A program made the translations under genes and the position numbers. Below, in pieces: positions 15,650-23,805 of a DNA stretch of 64,000 nucleotides (positions within the stretch are counted from its first letter, which is position 1; each line of letters begins with the position of its first letter). The stretch is taken from assembly GCA_964342855.1 (NCBI GenBank), contig CAYFIB010000012.1, positions 13,112 through 77,111 of the forward strand, given 5' to 3'. Below the pieces are notes generated by a model. The model did not search any database, had not been told where the DNA came from, and worked only from the letters and a program-made list of their open reading frames with translations. This stretch comes from JBCBJX01 sp964342855 (GTDB lineage: Bacteria > Pseudomonadota > Alphaproteobacteria > Caulobacterales > Parvularculaceae).

Positions 15650-17239
15650 ATGACGACTTCTGAAGTTTCGCCCCCCGAATGGGCGACCCGGCGCACCTTC
15701 GCCATCATCGCGCACCCGGACGCCGGTAAGACGACCCTGACCGAACGACTGTTGGTCGCGGGCGGCGCCTCGCGGCTCGCGGGCGACGTGAAGGCGCGCG
15801 GCGAGCGGCGGCGGGCGCGGTCCGACTGGATGGCGCTGGAGCAGAAGCGCGGCATCTCCGTCTCCAGCTCCGTCATGACCTTCGAGGCGAAAGACCTCAC
15901 CTTCAACCTCCTCGATACGCCGGGCCACGAAGACTTCTCAGAAGACACCTACCGTACGCTGACGGCGGTCGATTCGGCGGTCATGGTCATCGACGCGGCG
16001 AAAGGCATCGAGAGCCAGACGCTGAAGCTCCTCGAAGTCTGCCGCCTGCGCGATATTCCGATCATCACCTTCATCAACAAGATCGACCGCGAGGCGAAAG
16101 ACCCGTTTGAACTGCTCGACGAGATCGAGGAGACCCTCGCCCTCGACATCACGCCGGTCACCTGGCCCGTCGGGCGGGGCGTCGATTTCTACGGCTGTTA
16201 TGATCTCCTGACGAACCGGTTTTTGACGTCGAAGAAGCGCGGCGGGACGGGCGACGACATCGTGGCGTGCCAGGATGAAAACGATCCCGCGCTCGCGGCG
16301 CGCGTGCCGGAGCCGATCCTCGAGACCTTCCGCGAGGAAGCGGCGCTCGCGAAATCCGCTTATCCGGAGCTGAACGCGGAAAGCTATCGCGAGGGGCATA
16401 TGAGCCCGGTGGTGTTCGGCAGCGCCTTGAAAGACTTCGCCGTCGCGCCGCTTCTCGACCTCATCGCCGACATCGCGCCTGCGCCCCGTCGCCAGCCCGC
16501 GACGCCTGCGCCCGTTGAACCGGATGCGGACTACGTCTCCGGCTTCGTCTTCAAAGTGCAGGCGAACATGGACCCGAACCATCGCGACCGGGTCGCGTTC
16601 GTGCGCCTGTGCTCAGGAAATTTCCGCCGGGGGATGAAGCTGCGGCAGACGCAGACAGGCAAGACCCTGGCCATCCCGGCGCCGATCTTCTTCTTCGCCC
16701 GCGAACGCGAGCTGACCGAAGAAGCGACCGCCGGCGACATCATCGGCGTGCCGAACCACGGCGTCCTGCGCGTCGGCGACACCCTGAGCGAAAAGACGGA
16801 TACGCGCTTCACCGGGCTCCCCAATTTCGCGCCGGAGATTCTTCGCCGCGCGCGCCTTGATGATCCCATGAAGGCGAAGCAGCTGCGCAAGGCGCTGGAG
16901 GACCTTTCAGAAGAGGGCGTCTCCCAGCTCTTCCGTCCGGTGATCGGCGCCCAGATGATCGTCGGCGTCGTCGGTCAGCTGCAGCTCGATGTGCTCGCCT
17001 CGCGGCTGGAGACGGAATATGGCGTCGCCGCCGGTTTCGAGCAGACCACCTATCAGATGGCGCGCTGGGTCTCCGGCGATCCGAAAGAGGTCGCGAAGTT
17101 CGTGGAGAAGAACCGTGTGAACATCGCCGAAGACCGTGACGACGCGCCGGTTTTCCTCGCCGGTAGCGCGTGGGATGTGGGCCGGGCCGAAACGAACTGG
17201 CCGGACCTGACGTTCGAAAAGTCTCGGGATCGGGCTTGA
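15650..17239 (+). CDS. prfC: peptide chain release factor 3
   Basis: A 529-residue translational GTPase of the RF3 family. G1 HPDAGKTT is at residues 22-29, switch II DTPGHEDF near 88-95, NKID near 142-145, and RF3-specific segments follow (WPVGRGVDFYGCYDL, FVFKVQANMDP, and HRDRVAFVR). RF3 promotes dissociation of RF1 or RF2 from the ribosome after peptide release in the cytoplasm. Length and domain order (G domain, domain II, C-terminal domain III) are normal. Single gene, followed by a dispersed palindromic repeat. Confidence 0.96.
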   Translation: MTTSEVSPPEWATRRTFAIIAHPDAGKTTLTERLLVAGGASRLAGDVKARGERRRARSDWMALEQKRGISVSSSVMTFEAKDLTFNLLDTPGHEDFSEDTYRTLTAVDSAVMVIDAAKGIESQTLKLLEVCRLRDIPIITFINKIDREAKDPFELLDEIEETLALDITPVTWPVGRGVDFYGCYDLLTNRFLTSKKRGGTGDDIVACQDENDPALAARVPEPILETFREEAALAKSAYPELNAESYREGHMSPVVFGSALKDFAVAPLLDLIADIAPAPRRQPATPAPVEPDADYVSGFVFKVQANMDPNHRDRVAFVRLCSGNFRRGMKLRQTQTGKTLAIPAPIFFFARERELTEEATAGDIIGVPNHGVLRVGDTLSEKTDTRFTGLPNFAPEILRRARLDDPMKAKQLRKALEDLSEEGVSQLFRPVIGAQMIVGVVGQLQLDVLASRLETEYGVAAGFEQTTYQMARWVSGDPKEVAKFVEKNRVNIAEDRDDAPVFLAGSAWDVGRAETNWPDLTFEKSRDRA

Positions 17240-17246
17240 TCCTGGC

Positions 17247-17350
17247 CGTCATCCCGGCCGAGCGCAGCGAGAGCCGGGACCCAGGGCCGCAGGCGTTGCA
17301 CTCAGACACTCTGGGTCCCGGATAACGGCTGCGCCGTTTCCGGGATGACG
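17247..17350. repeat. REP-like dispersed palindrome between prfC and the PBP gene
   Basis: Two arms of about 38-40 bases are near-perfect inverted copies: 17247-17284 begins CGTCATCCCGG and ends CCGGGACCCAG; 17311-17350 begins CTGGGTCCCGG and ends CCGGGATGACG. Each arm contains a less conserved middle that can form its own small hairpin. This is the classic layout of intergenic palindromic repeats that occur in many copies in alphaproteobacterial genomes. It lies between two convergent genes; with no U-run after it, a role as intrinsic terminator is not evident. Confidence 0.8.
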
Positions 17351-17390
17351 TGCAAAAAAATAACGAACTCAGACTGACGAACGGCAGGCC

Positions 17391-19493
17391 TCAGTTCCGT
17401 CCGCCGAACAATCGCAGACGCCTAGCGCCGTCGTCCTCTTCGTCGCCGAAATCCTCCGAGAGCGTCTCATAGAAGACAAGGAGCTGTTGCTCCTCTTCGA
17501 AGCGCATCGCGGGGTAGGTTTCCGGCAGGGCGGGGAAGCGCTCGATCTTGGCGGCTTCGGACATGAAGGCGCGCCAGATGCGGGCCGGGGCGTCGCCGCC
17601 GGTCACCTGGTTCATGGGCGCGTAGTCATCCTCGCCGACCCAGGCGCCTGCGACGACCGATTGCGAGAAGCCGACGAACCAGGCGTCGCGCCAGTCGTTC
17701 GTGGTCCCCGTTTTGCCGACGGCGCGTCCGCCGCCGATATCGGCGCGCCGACCGGTGCCGCCCGCCATCACCTGATGCATCATGTGGGTCATCTCATTCG
17801 CCTCGACGCGGGAGAACAGGCGCGTCGCTTCCGGCGGCTCGAAGCGGAAGAGCGTCTCGCCCTCCGGCGTTTCGACGGCCTCAAGCACATGCGGCGTCGC
17901 GGAGAGCCCGCCTGTCGCGAACGGGATGTAGGCGGAGGTGATGACTTCCAGCGTCGTCTCGAAGGCGCCAAGCGCGATGGAGGGGTGCTCGTACATCTCC
18001 GTCGTGACGCCGAGGGCGCGGGCCGTCTCCAGCACCCGGTTGCGGCCGACGGCTTCTGAGACCTGCACCGAAACGGTGTTTATGGAGCGGCCCATGGCTT
18101 CAGAAAGGCGCACGGGGCCGACATAAACATCTGAATAGTTCGTCGGCCGCCAGCCCTCGACCTCGATAGGCGCGTCGACGAAAACCGCGCGCGGCGTCAT
18201 GCCCGCTTCGAGAGCGGCGAGATAGACGAACGGCTTGAAGGCGGAGCCCGGTTGGCGCAGCGCCTGCGTCGCGCGATTGAACTGGCTTTCCGTATACGAC
18301 TTGCCGCCGACGACCGCGAGGACGCCCCCGTTCGGCGCGTAGGCGATGAGCGCGCCCTGCGAAAAACCGCCGGCTTCGCCCTCGGCCTCGACGACGGCGC
18401 GCACGGCTTCTTCCGCGGCGGCTTGCAGGCGCTTGTCGAGAGTGGTCTTGACGATGAGGTCTTCGGAAAGGGCGATCTCCGCCCGTTCATCGAGCTTGGC
18501 GATCACGTAATCGAGAAAATATCCGTAGACGGCGTCTTCGGCGTCTTCGACGATGACGGCGGGTTCGGCCTTGGCGATCTCCGCCGTCGCACGGTCAAGT
18601 CGGCCGTCCTCGACCATGTTGTCGATCACCTCCGCGGCGCGGCGGAAGGCGCCTTCGGGGTTCTTGGTCGGGGCGAGGGTCGAGGGCGCCTTCGGCAGCG
18701 CGGCGATGACGGCGGCTTCCTGCAGGGTGAGCTCGCGCGCCGACTTGCCGAAGTAGATGTGCGCGGCCGCATCCACCCCATAGGCGCCCGCGCCGAGATA
18801 GATGCGGTTGAGGTAGACGGAGAGAATTTCGTCCTTGGAATACCGCCCTTCGATCCAGATCGCGAGCATCGCCTCCTTGGCTTTGCGCGTCGCGGACTTC
18901 TCCGCGGAGAGGAAGGCGTTCTTCGCCAGCTGCTGGGTGATGGTCGAGCCGCCCTGAACGATGGCGCCGGAGCGGATGTTGACGACCATGGCCCGGGCGA
19001 GGCCGCGGGGGTCGATGCCGCCGTGGCTATAAAAGCGTCGGTCCTCGGTCGCGAGCACCGCGTCGATGAGGTGCGGGGGCAGTTCGTCGATGCCGACGGT
19101 CTCGCCATAGTCCGCGCCGCGCGAGGCGAGCTCTTCGCCCGTGCGGTCGAGGATGACGAGGCTCGGCGGCCGGTTCGCGTCCCAGAGGTCGATGGTTGTG
19201 GGCAGACGCGGGGCGAAGACGACGAAAACGCCATAGAGCACCAGCGCGACCGCCGAGAGCCCGTTGGAACCTGCGGCCAGCGCCATGCGGCGCGGGGTGG
19301 TCGCGCCCGACAGGAAGGAACCAAAGCTCGTGCGCCGCGGGCCGCGATTGGTCCAGTCGTCCTTCAGGAAAACCCGCGCGCGGTCCCCCGCGCGCTCGGA
19401 AAGCGCCGTCCAGCGGCCTTTCAGCCGCCGCGTCGTCCGCCCCGCCCAGAAGCGAAGGTCGTCGAGGATTTCTCGTGCCCGCCAGCGTCTCAT
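17391..19493 (-). CDS. mrcA: bifunctional penicillin-binding protein 1A (transglycosylase/transpeptidase)
   Basis: A 700-residue class A PBP. A long basic N-terminal tail precedes one membrane anchor (about 76-96). The GT51 domain has catalytic E150 in ATEDRRFYSHGG, and GSTITQQLAKN and YLNRIYLGAGAYG. The transpeptidase domain has SAFK (S417, K420), SIN (470-472) and KTGTT (594-598). It polymerises and cross-links peptidoglycan at the outer face of the inner membrane. The C-terminus ends in an acidic stretch (EDFGDEEDDGARR). It is divergent from the cysteine-cluster gene, 48 bases away, so they share a very short promoter region. Confidence 0.94.
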   Translation of the reverse strand: MRRWRAREILDDLRFWAGRTTRRLKGRWTALSERAGDRARVFLKDDWTNRGPRRTSFGSFLSGATTPRRMALAAGSNGLSAVALVLYGVFVVFAPRLPTTIDLWDANRPPSLVILDRTGEELASRGADYGETVGIDELPPHLIDAVLATEDRRFYSHGGIDPRGLARAMVVNIRSGAIVQGGSTITQQLAKNAFLSAEKSATRKAKEAMLAIWIEGRYSKDEILSVYLNRIYLGAGAYGVDAAAHIYFGKSARELTLQEAAVIAALPKAPSTLAPTKNPEGAFRRAAEVIDNMVEDGRLDRATAEIAKAEPAVIVEDAEDAVYGYFLDYVIAKLDERAEIALSEDLIVKTTLDKRLQAAAEEAVRAVVEAEGEAGGFSQGALIAYAPNGGVLAVVGGKSYTESQFNRATQALRQPGSAFKPFVYLAALEAGMTPRAVFVDAPIEVEGWRPTNYSDVYVGPVRLSEAMGRSINTVSVQVSEAVGRNRVLETARALGVTTEMYEHPSIALGAFETTLEVITSAYIPFATGGLSATPHVLEAVETPEGETLFRFEPPEATRLFSRVEANEMTHMMHQVMAGGTGRRADIGGGRAVGKTGTTNDWRDAWFVGFSQSVVAGAWVGEDDYAPMNQVTGGDAPARIWRAFMSEAAKIERFPALPETYPAMRFEEEQQLLVFYETLSEDFGDEEDDGARRLRLFGGRN

Positions 19494-19541
19494 GCGTGTT
19501 AGTCTCCCGTCTCCACGGGCTCACATGCAATCCGGGCGACC

Positions 19542-20045
19542 ATGCGGCGGAACGAGACGAAAACCAAGGCGCCGAACGCCGCCGACGCCGAACTTCAGCC
19601 GGGATTCTGGCGGGAGAAGTCCCTCGCGGAGATGAACGCCGCCGAATGGGAGGCTCTCTGCGATGGCTGCGGCAAGTGCTGTCTCGTTCTTTTGCAGGAC
19701 GATGAAGAAGACGGCGGCGCGGTCTGGGAGACCGACCTCCACTGCCAACTCTTCGATCCGGAGCGTCGGGTCTGTCGCGATTATGAGAACCGCCACGCCC
19801 GCGTGCCCGACTGCGTGCGCCTCTCGCCCGCGAACGCCGGGGCGCTGCCGTGGATGCCGGAAACGTGCGCTTACCGGTTGGTGAGCGAGGGCGCGCCCTT
19901 GCCCGACTGGCACCCGTTGGTGACGGGCGACCGGGAAAGCACCGCCAAAGCGGGCGTCGCCGTGCGCGGCGACGAACTCTTCAGCGAGAGCGATTTTCCC
20001 GAAGACGGCGACTGGGAAGAGCGGATCACCCAACGGCGGGGTTAG
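19542..20045 (+). CDS. YcgN/UPF0260 family cysteine-cluster protein
   Basis: A 167-residue protein with the zinc- or iron-binding cysteine pattern of the YkgJ/YcgN family: CDGCGKCC at about residues 40-47, HCQLF, RRVCRDYENR and PDCVRL. The start is the ATG at 19542; the spacing FWREKSLAEMNAAEWEALCDGCGKCC is typical of UPF0260. Biochemical function is not established. The last 18 codons are repeated exactly on the far side of the N gap (20147-20201), which looks like an assembly overlap rather than biology, so the gene itself is probably complete as read here. Confidence 0.88.
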   Translation: MRRNETKTKAPNAADAELQPGFWREKSLAEMNAAEWEALCDGCGKCCLVLLQDDEEDGGAVWETDLHCQLFDPERRVCRDYENRHARVPDCVRLSPANAGALPWMPETCAYRLVSEGAPLPDWHPLVTGDRESTAKAGVAVRGDELFSESDFPEDGDWEERITQRRG

Positions 20046-20046
20046 G

Positions 20047-20146
20047 NNNNNNNNNNNNNNNNNNNNNNNNNNNNNNNNNNNNNNNNNNNNNNNNNNNNNN
20101 NNNNNNNNNNNNNNNNNNNNNNNNNNNNNNNNNNNNNNNNNNNNNN
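20047..20146. other. assembly gap (100 N)
   Basis: Exactly 100 undetermined bases. The 55 bases before the gap (19992-20046) and the 55 bases after it (20147-20201) are identical, which suggests two contigs that overlap end to end were joined with a default spacer. Confidence 0.98.
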
Positions 20147-20201
20147 GATTTTCCCGAAGACGGCGACTGGGAAGAGCGGATCACCCAACGGCGGGGTTAG
20201 G
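20147..20201 (+). repeat. exact 55-base copy of the end of the YcgN-like gene
   Basis: Identical to 19992-20046, covering the last codons and the TAG of the upstream gene. Taken at face value it is a direct repeat; much more likely it is the shared k-mer overlap of two contigs. The real sequence probably continues from 20046 directly to 20202. Confidence 0.9.
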
Positions 20202-20312
20202 TTCGCGCGGCCGTCCCGAAGGAAGGCGTAACTGCCCGAGCTCCGCACAGGGACTTATCCCCCCGTCACGCTCGCGGGGTAGTGTTCTGTCATCATCAGA
20301 AATGACGCCTTC

Positions 20313-20891
20313 ATGAACGCCCCGCCGCGGGCGCGGGCGCAGGCATGGATCGAGGCGTTGACGGACGAACAGGCGCGCGCCCGAACGGCGCGATGGGCGG
20401 CGGCGCGCGCCGCTTTTGAAACCGGTGCGGCGGAAATCGCGCAATTGGCGATCGAGCTGGGCGTCGCGAACTCGACGGTCCGCCGTCGTGCGAAGAAGGA
20501 AGGCTGGCTCGGCTATCCGCGCCTCGCCGATGGCGCGCCGCCGAAGCCGGCGGTGCGGGCGGACGCCGATCGGCTAGTCGATATCGAAGCCCTGCTCGAT
20601 GCGGAGATTAGCGCCCTGCGCGCGCGGCTCTCGTCGAGCCTTGCGGACGGGGCGGCTTCAAGCGCTGACGATGAGCGCCGCGCCCGCGCGCTCGCGGGGC
20701 TGGCGCGGGTTCTGGAGAAGGTGATGGAGATGAAGAATACCGTCCTCGAACAATCCGCGAGATCCGAGCCCGAACGATCCGACGCGTCCGCCGAGGACGT
20801 CCGCGCGGAGGTTCAGCGCCGCCTCGATCGCATCCTTACCGAGGAAGGCCTGGATCCGTTGGCTCCAGAGCCTGACGCCGACGGAGCTTGA
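20313..20891 (+). CDS. GTA small terminase subunit candidate (ORFg1-like)
   Basis: A 192-residue protein that opens the gene transfer agent cluster. Residues about 40-70 form a helix-turn-helix (IAQLAIELGVANSTVRRRAKKEGW), as expected for a DNA-recognising TerS; the middle and C-terminal parts are helical (ALAGLARVLEKVMEMKNTVLEQ), a likely oligomerisation region, and the end may contact TerL. ORFg1 is among the least conserved GTA proteins, so the assignment rests mainly on position directly before the large terminase and the HTH. The 111 bases between the gap repeat and this ATG should contain the GTA promoter but show no recognisable box. Confidence 0.65.
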   Translation: MNAPPRARAQAWIEALTDEQARARTARWAAARAAFETGAAEIAQLAIELGVANSTVRRRAKKEGWLGYPRLADGAPPKPAVRADADRLVDIEALLDAEISALRARLSSSLADGAASSADDERRARALAGLARVLEKVMEMKNTVLEQSARSEPERSDASAEDVRAEVQRRLDRILTEEGLDPLAPEPDADGA

Positions 20892-22109
20892 GGCGCTTCA
20901 ATACGACTGGCCGTTCTGGGCGCGCGACGATCAGGTTCCGCCGCCCGAAGCCGATCCGTGGACGACGTGGCTCGTCCTCGGCGGGCGCGGCGCGGGCAAG
21001 ACGCGTTCCGGCGCTGAGTGGGTGCGCGCGGTCGCGCCGGGCGTATCGCCTTGGTCGGCGAGACTTATGGAGACGTGCGCGAAGTGATGATTGATGGAGA
21101 GTCCGGGTTGATGGCGATCTCTCCCGTCGCTAAGCGCCCCAGCTTTCTCGCCGCGCGCCGGCGCCTTGAATGGCCGAACGGCGCCATCGCGGAGGTTTTC
21201 TCCTCCGAAGACCCGGATGGCGTGCGGGGGGCGCAGTTCGCCGCCGCCTGGAGCGATGAAATCTGCAAATGGACCTACCCGGAGGAGACGTGGAGTAATC
21301 TTCAGCTGGCTCTTCGTCTCGGAGAGCGCCCGCGTCAGGTCGTCACCACGACGCCGCGGCCGACGGCGCTTCTGAAACGGCTACTGGAGAAAGAGACGAC
21401 GCGGACGAGCCGGGCGAGCACCTACGCCAACCGCGCGAACCTCGCCCCGTCTTTCCTCACTGAGATCGTCGCCGAGTACGAAGGCACGCGCCTCGGCCGC
21501 CAGGAATTGATGGGCGAGATCGTTGATGATGTGGAAGGCGCGCTCTGGACGTGGGGCATGATCGAGGCGGCGCGCATCTCCGCCGCGCCGACCCTGCAGC
21601 GTATCGTCGTCGCCGTCGACCCGCCGGCGAGCGCTGGGCCGGAGGCGGACGAATGCGGGATCGTCGTCGCCGGGCGCGCTGAGATTAACGGTGAGGCGAC
21701 AGCTTTCGTTCTGTCGGATCGCTCGGCGGGCGGGCTCAGCCCGAGCGGGTGGGCGGAGCGGGCGCTCGCCGCCGCGCGCGATTTCGGGGCGGGACGGATC
21801 ATCGTCGAGGCCAATCAGGGCGGCGAGATGGCGCGGTCCGTCATTACGCAGCTTGATCCCGCCGCGCCCGTAAAGCTCGTGCGCGCGACGCGGGGGAAGA
21901 CGCTCCGCGCCGAACCCGTCGCGGCGCTCTATGAGCGCGGCCGCGTGCGCCATGTCGGCGCCTTCGCGCGCCTCGAGGATCAGATGACGCGCTTTGACGG
22001 AACCGCGCGCTCCGTCGGCGGAAGCCCCGATCGCCTTGACGCCCTCGTCTGGGCCGTCGGCGAACTGATGTTCAGCGAACCGACCGCACCGCGGGTGCGG
22101 CGGTTCTGA
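20851..22109 (+). CDS. GTA large terminase (ORFg2-like), split across two frames
   Basis: TerL homologue packaging headful GTA DNA. The N-terminal part reads in one frame (20851 to about 21030): LTPTELEALQYDWPFWA, then Walker A GGRGAGKT (20980-21003) and SGAEWVRA. From about 21031 homology continues one frame back: GRIALVGETYGDVREVM, the FSSEDPDGVRGAQF block, the ATPase motif AAWSDEICKW, TTTPRPTALL, and a nuclease domain with VAVDPPAS and SPDRLDALVWA. A single missing base at about 21028-21036 would restore one frame. There is also no ATG, GTG or TTG in the first frame between the stop at 20731 and Walker A; a CTG at 20869 fits the homologous N-terminus. Either sequencing error near the contig end or real damage. 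Confidence 0.8.
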
Positions 22110-22117
22110 TCTTTCAT

Positions 22118-22145
22118 CTCTCTCCCATAGGGAGAGGGGATTTTT
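22118..22145 (+). promoter_or_regulatory. hairpin covering the portal ribosome-binding site
   Basis: CTCTCCC (22120-22126) and GGGAGAG (22130-22136) form a 7-bp stem with a 3-base loop, extendable by wobble pairs. It is followed by GGGGATTTTT and the portal ATG at 22146. The 3' arm contains the purine-rich Shine-Dalgarno region, so the hairpin can mask it; with the U-run it also resembles a weak terminator. Confidence 0.5.
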
Positions 22146-23318
22146 ATGCGCACTTCGGAGAAAATCATGCTCAAGACTTCGTCATCCCAGTCGGAAGAAA
22201 AAGCCAGCCGCGCGCGGCCGCTCATCGCGCTTGCGAGCGGCGGGCGGCCCGTTTGGACGCCGCGGGACTATGCGTCCCTCGCGCGGGAGGGCTACCAGAA
22301 GAACGTCGTCGCCCACCGCTGCGTGCGGCTGCTGGCGGAATCCGCCGCCTCCGTGCCGCTCATGGCGATGGAGGCGGGGCGGCGCATGAGCGTGCATCCC
22401 TTGCTCGATCTCATCGAACGGCCGAACCCGGAACAGACGCGAGCGGAGTTCTTCGAGGCGGTCTACGGGCATCTCCAGACCTCCGGCAACGCTTATATCG
22501 AAGCGGTCTCCATCGACGGCGAAGTGAGGGAGCTCTACGCGCTTCGGCCCGACCGCATGAAGGCGCGCCTTTCAGACAGCGGCTGGCCGGCGGCCTACGA
22601 CTACACCGTCGGCGGGCGGACGGTGAGCTTCCCCGTCGCCCGTGGCGGCGAGACGCCCTCCATCCTTCACATGCGCCTCTTCAATCCGACGGACGACCAT
22701 TACGGCCTTTCGCCGCTTGAGGCCGCCGCCATCGCCATCGATGTCCACAACGCGACCCAGAGCTGGAACAAGGCGCTGCTCGATAACGCCGCGCGGCCCT
22801 CCGGCGCGCTTGTCTATTCCGGTCCCGAAGGTGCGGCGGCGCTCTCGGAAGACCAGTTCCAGCGCCTGAAAGATCAGCTTGAGGAGATGTTCCAGGGCGG
22901 CGCCAATGCGGGGCGGCCGCTCCTCCTTGATGGCGGTCTCGACTGGCGGCAGATGGCGCTGTCGCCGACAGATATGGACTTCATCAGCGCGAAGAACTCC
23001 GCGGCGCGCGACATCGCGCTCGCCTTCGGCGTGCCGCCCATGCTGCTCGGCATTCCGGGGGACAACACCTATTCCAATTATCGCGAAGCCAATCTCGCCT
23101 TCTGGCGCCACGCCGTTGCGCCGCTTGCGAAGAAGGCCGCTGCGGCGCTTTCAAAATGGCTCGGCGCGGCCTTCGACGGGGCGGCGCTCGCCTGCGATCT
23201 CGATGAAATCGATGCGCTGTCTGCGGAGCGAGACGCCCGCTGGCGGCGCATTGCTTCAGCTGAATTCCTCACCGATGCGGAGAAACGCCGCCTTCTCGCC
23301 ATCGACGGGGAGGTCTGA
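22146..23318 (+). CDS. GTA portal protein (ORFg3, HK97 family)
   Basis: A 390-residue HK97-type portal. Signature parts are YQKNVVAHRCVRLLAESAAS near the N-terminus, ERPNPEQTRAEFFEAVYGHL, GNAYIEA, GLSPLEAAAIAIDVHNA, and GVPPMLLGIPGDNTYSNYREA before the C-terminal clip region. Twelve copies form the capsid vertex channel for DNA. Two ATGs are possible, 22146 (with GAGGGGA 5 bases upstream) and 22167 (with GGAG); I use the first. The gene is 36 bases after the large terminase with a hairpin in between. Confidence 0.92.
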   Translation: MRTSEKIMLKTSSSQSEEKASRARPLIALASGGRPVWTPRDYASLAREGYQKNVVAHRCVRLLAESAASVPLMAMEAGRRMSVHPLLDLIERPNPEQTRAEFFEAVYGHLQTSGNAYIEAVSIDGEVRELYALRPDRMKARLSDSGWPAAYDYTVGGRTVSFPVARGGETPSILHMRLFNPTDDHYGLSPLEAAAIAIDVHNATQSWNKALLDNAARPSGALVYSGPEGAAALSEDQFQRLKDQLEEMFQGGANAGRPLLLDGGLDWRQMALSPTDMDFISAKNSAARDIALAFGVPPMLLGIPGDNTYSNYREANLAFWRHAVAPLAKKAAAALSKWLGAAFDGAALACDLDEIDALSAERDARWRRIASAEFLTDAEKRRLLAIDGEV

Positions 23319-23321
23319 GCC

Positions 23322-23795
23322 ATGAATTCCGCACCCATTGAGGGCTACGCCGCGATCTTCGGCGAGCCCGATGACAATGGCGACATCATCCGCGCGGGCG
23401 CCTTTCGCGCTTCACTTATCCAACGCCCCGCCGCCGCGGTTAGGATGCTTTATCAGCATCAGGCGGATCGACCGATCGGCCGCTGGCGGAGGTTTCGTGA
23501 AGATGAACGCGGTCTCTACGCAGAAGGGGAGATATCCCTCGCCTCAGAGACGGGCCGCGAGGTCTGGAGCCTCGCGCGTTTCGGCGCGCTCGACGGGCTG
23601 TCCATCGGTTTTCGCACCCGCCGCGCGCGGGCCTTGCGCGGCGGCCGCGAACTTCTCGCCGTCGATCTCTGGGAGGTCTCTCTCGTGACCTTCCCCATGG
23701 CGCCCGCCGCGCGCCTCACCGCCATCGGCGAGCCCGACGCCGCTGACGCCATCCACGAAGCCGCCGGCCGCTTGAAGGCGGCGATGATCCGCTGA
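23322..23795 (+). CDS. GTA prohead protease (ORFg4, HK97 family)
   Basis: A 157-residue HK97-type prohead protease. It begins IEGYAAIFGEPDDNGDIIRAG, with MLYQHQADRPIGRW carrying the catalytic histidine and LSIGFRTRRAR with the catalytic serine, then LWEVSLVTFPMAPAAR, all family hallmarks. It matures the major capsid protein by removing its N-terminal delta region during head assembly. The start follows the portal stop by 3 bases. Confidence 0.92.
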   Translation: MNSAPIEGYAAIFGEPDDNGDIIRAGAFRASLIQRPAAAVRMLYQHQADRPIGRWRRFREDERGLYAEGEISLASETGREVWSLARFGALDGLSIGFRTRRARALRGGRELLAVDLWEVSLVTFPMAPAARLTAIGEPDAADAIHEAAGRLKAAMIR

Positions 23796-23805
23796 AGGAG
23801 CACTC

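Noticed and set aside
17247..17350. Long palindrome as intrinsic terminator of prfC
   Set aside because: No U-run follows on the plus strand; the A-run after it is on the wrong side for termination.
19992..20201. 55-base direct repeat next to the GTA as possible att sites
   Set aside because: GTA clusters do not integrate like prophages, and the repeat borders an exact 100-N gap at contig ends; assembly overlap is the better explanation.
20888..21094. 68-codon frame overlapping the terminase Walker A region
   Set aside because: Third frame of the large terminase; product is Arg/Ser-rich and unlike any terminase part.
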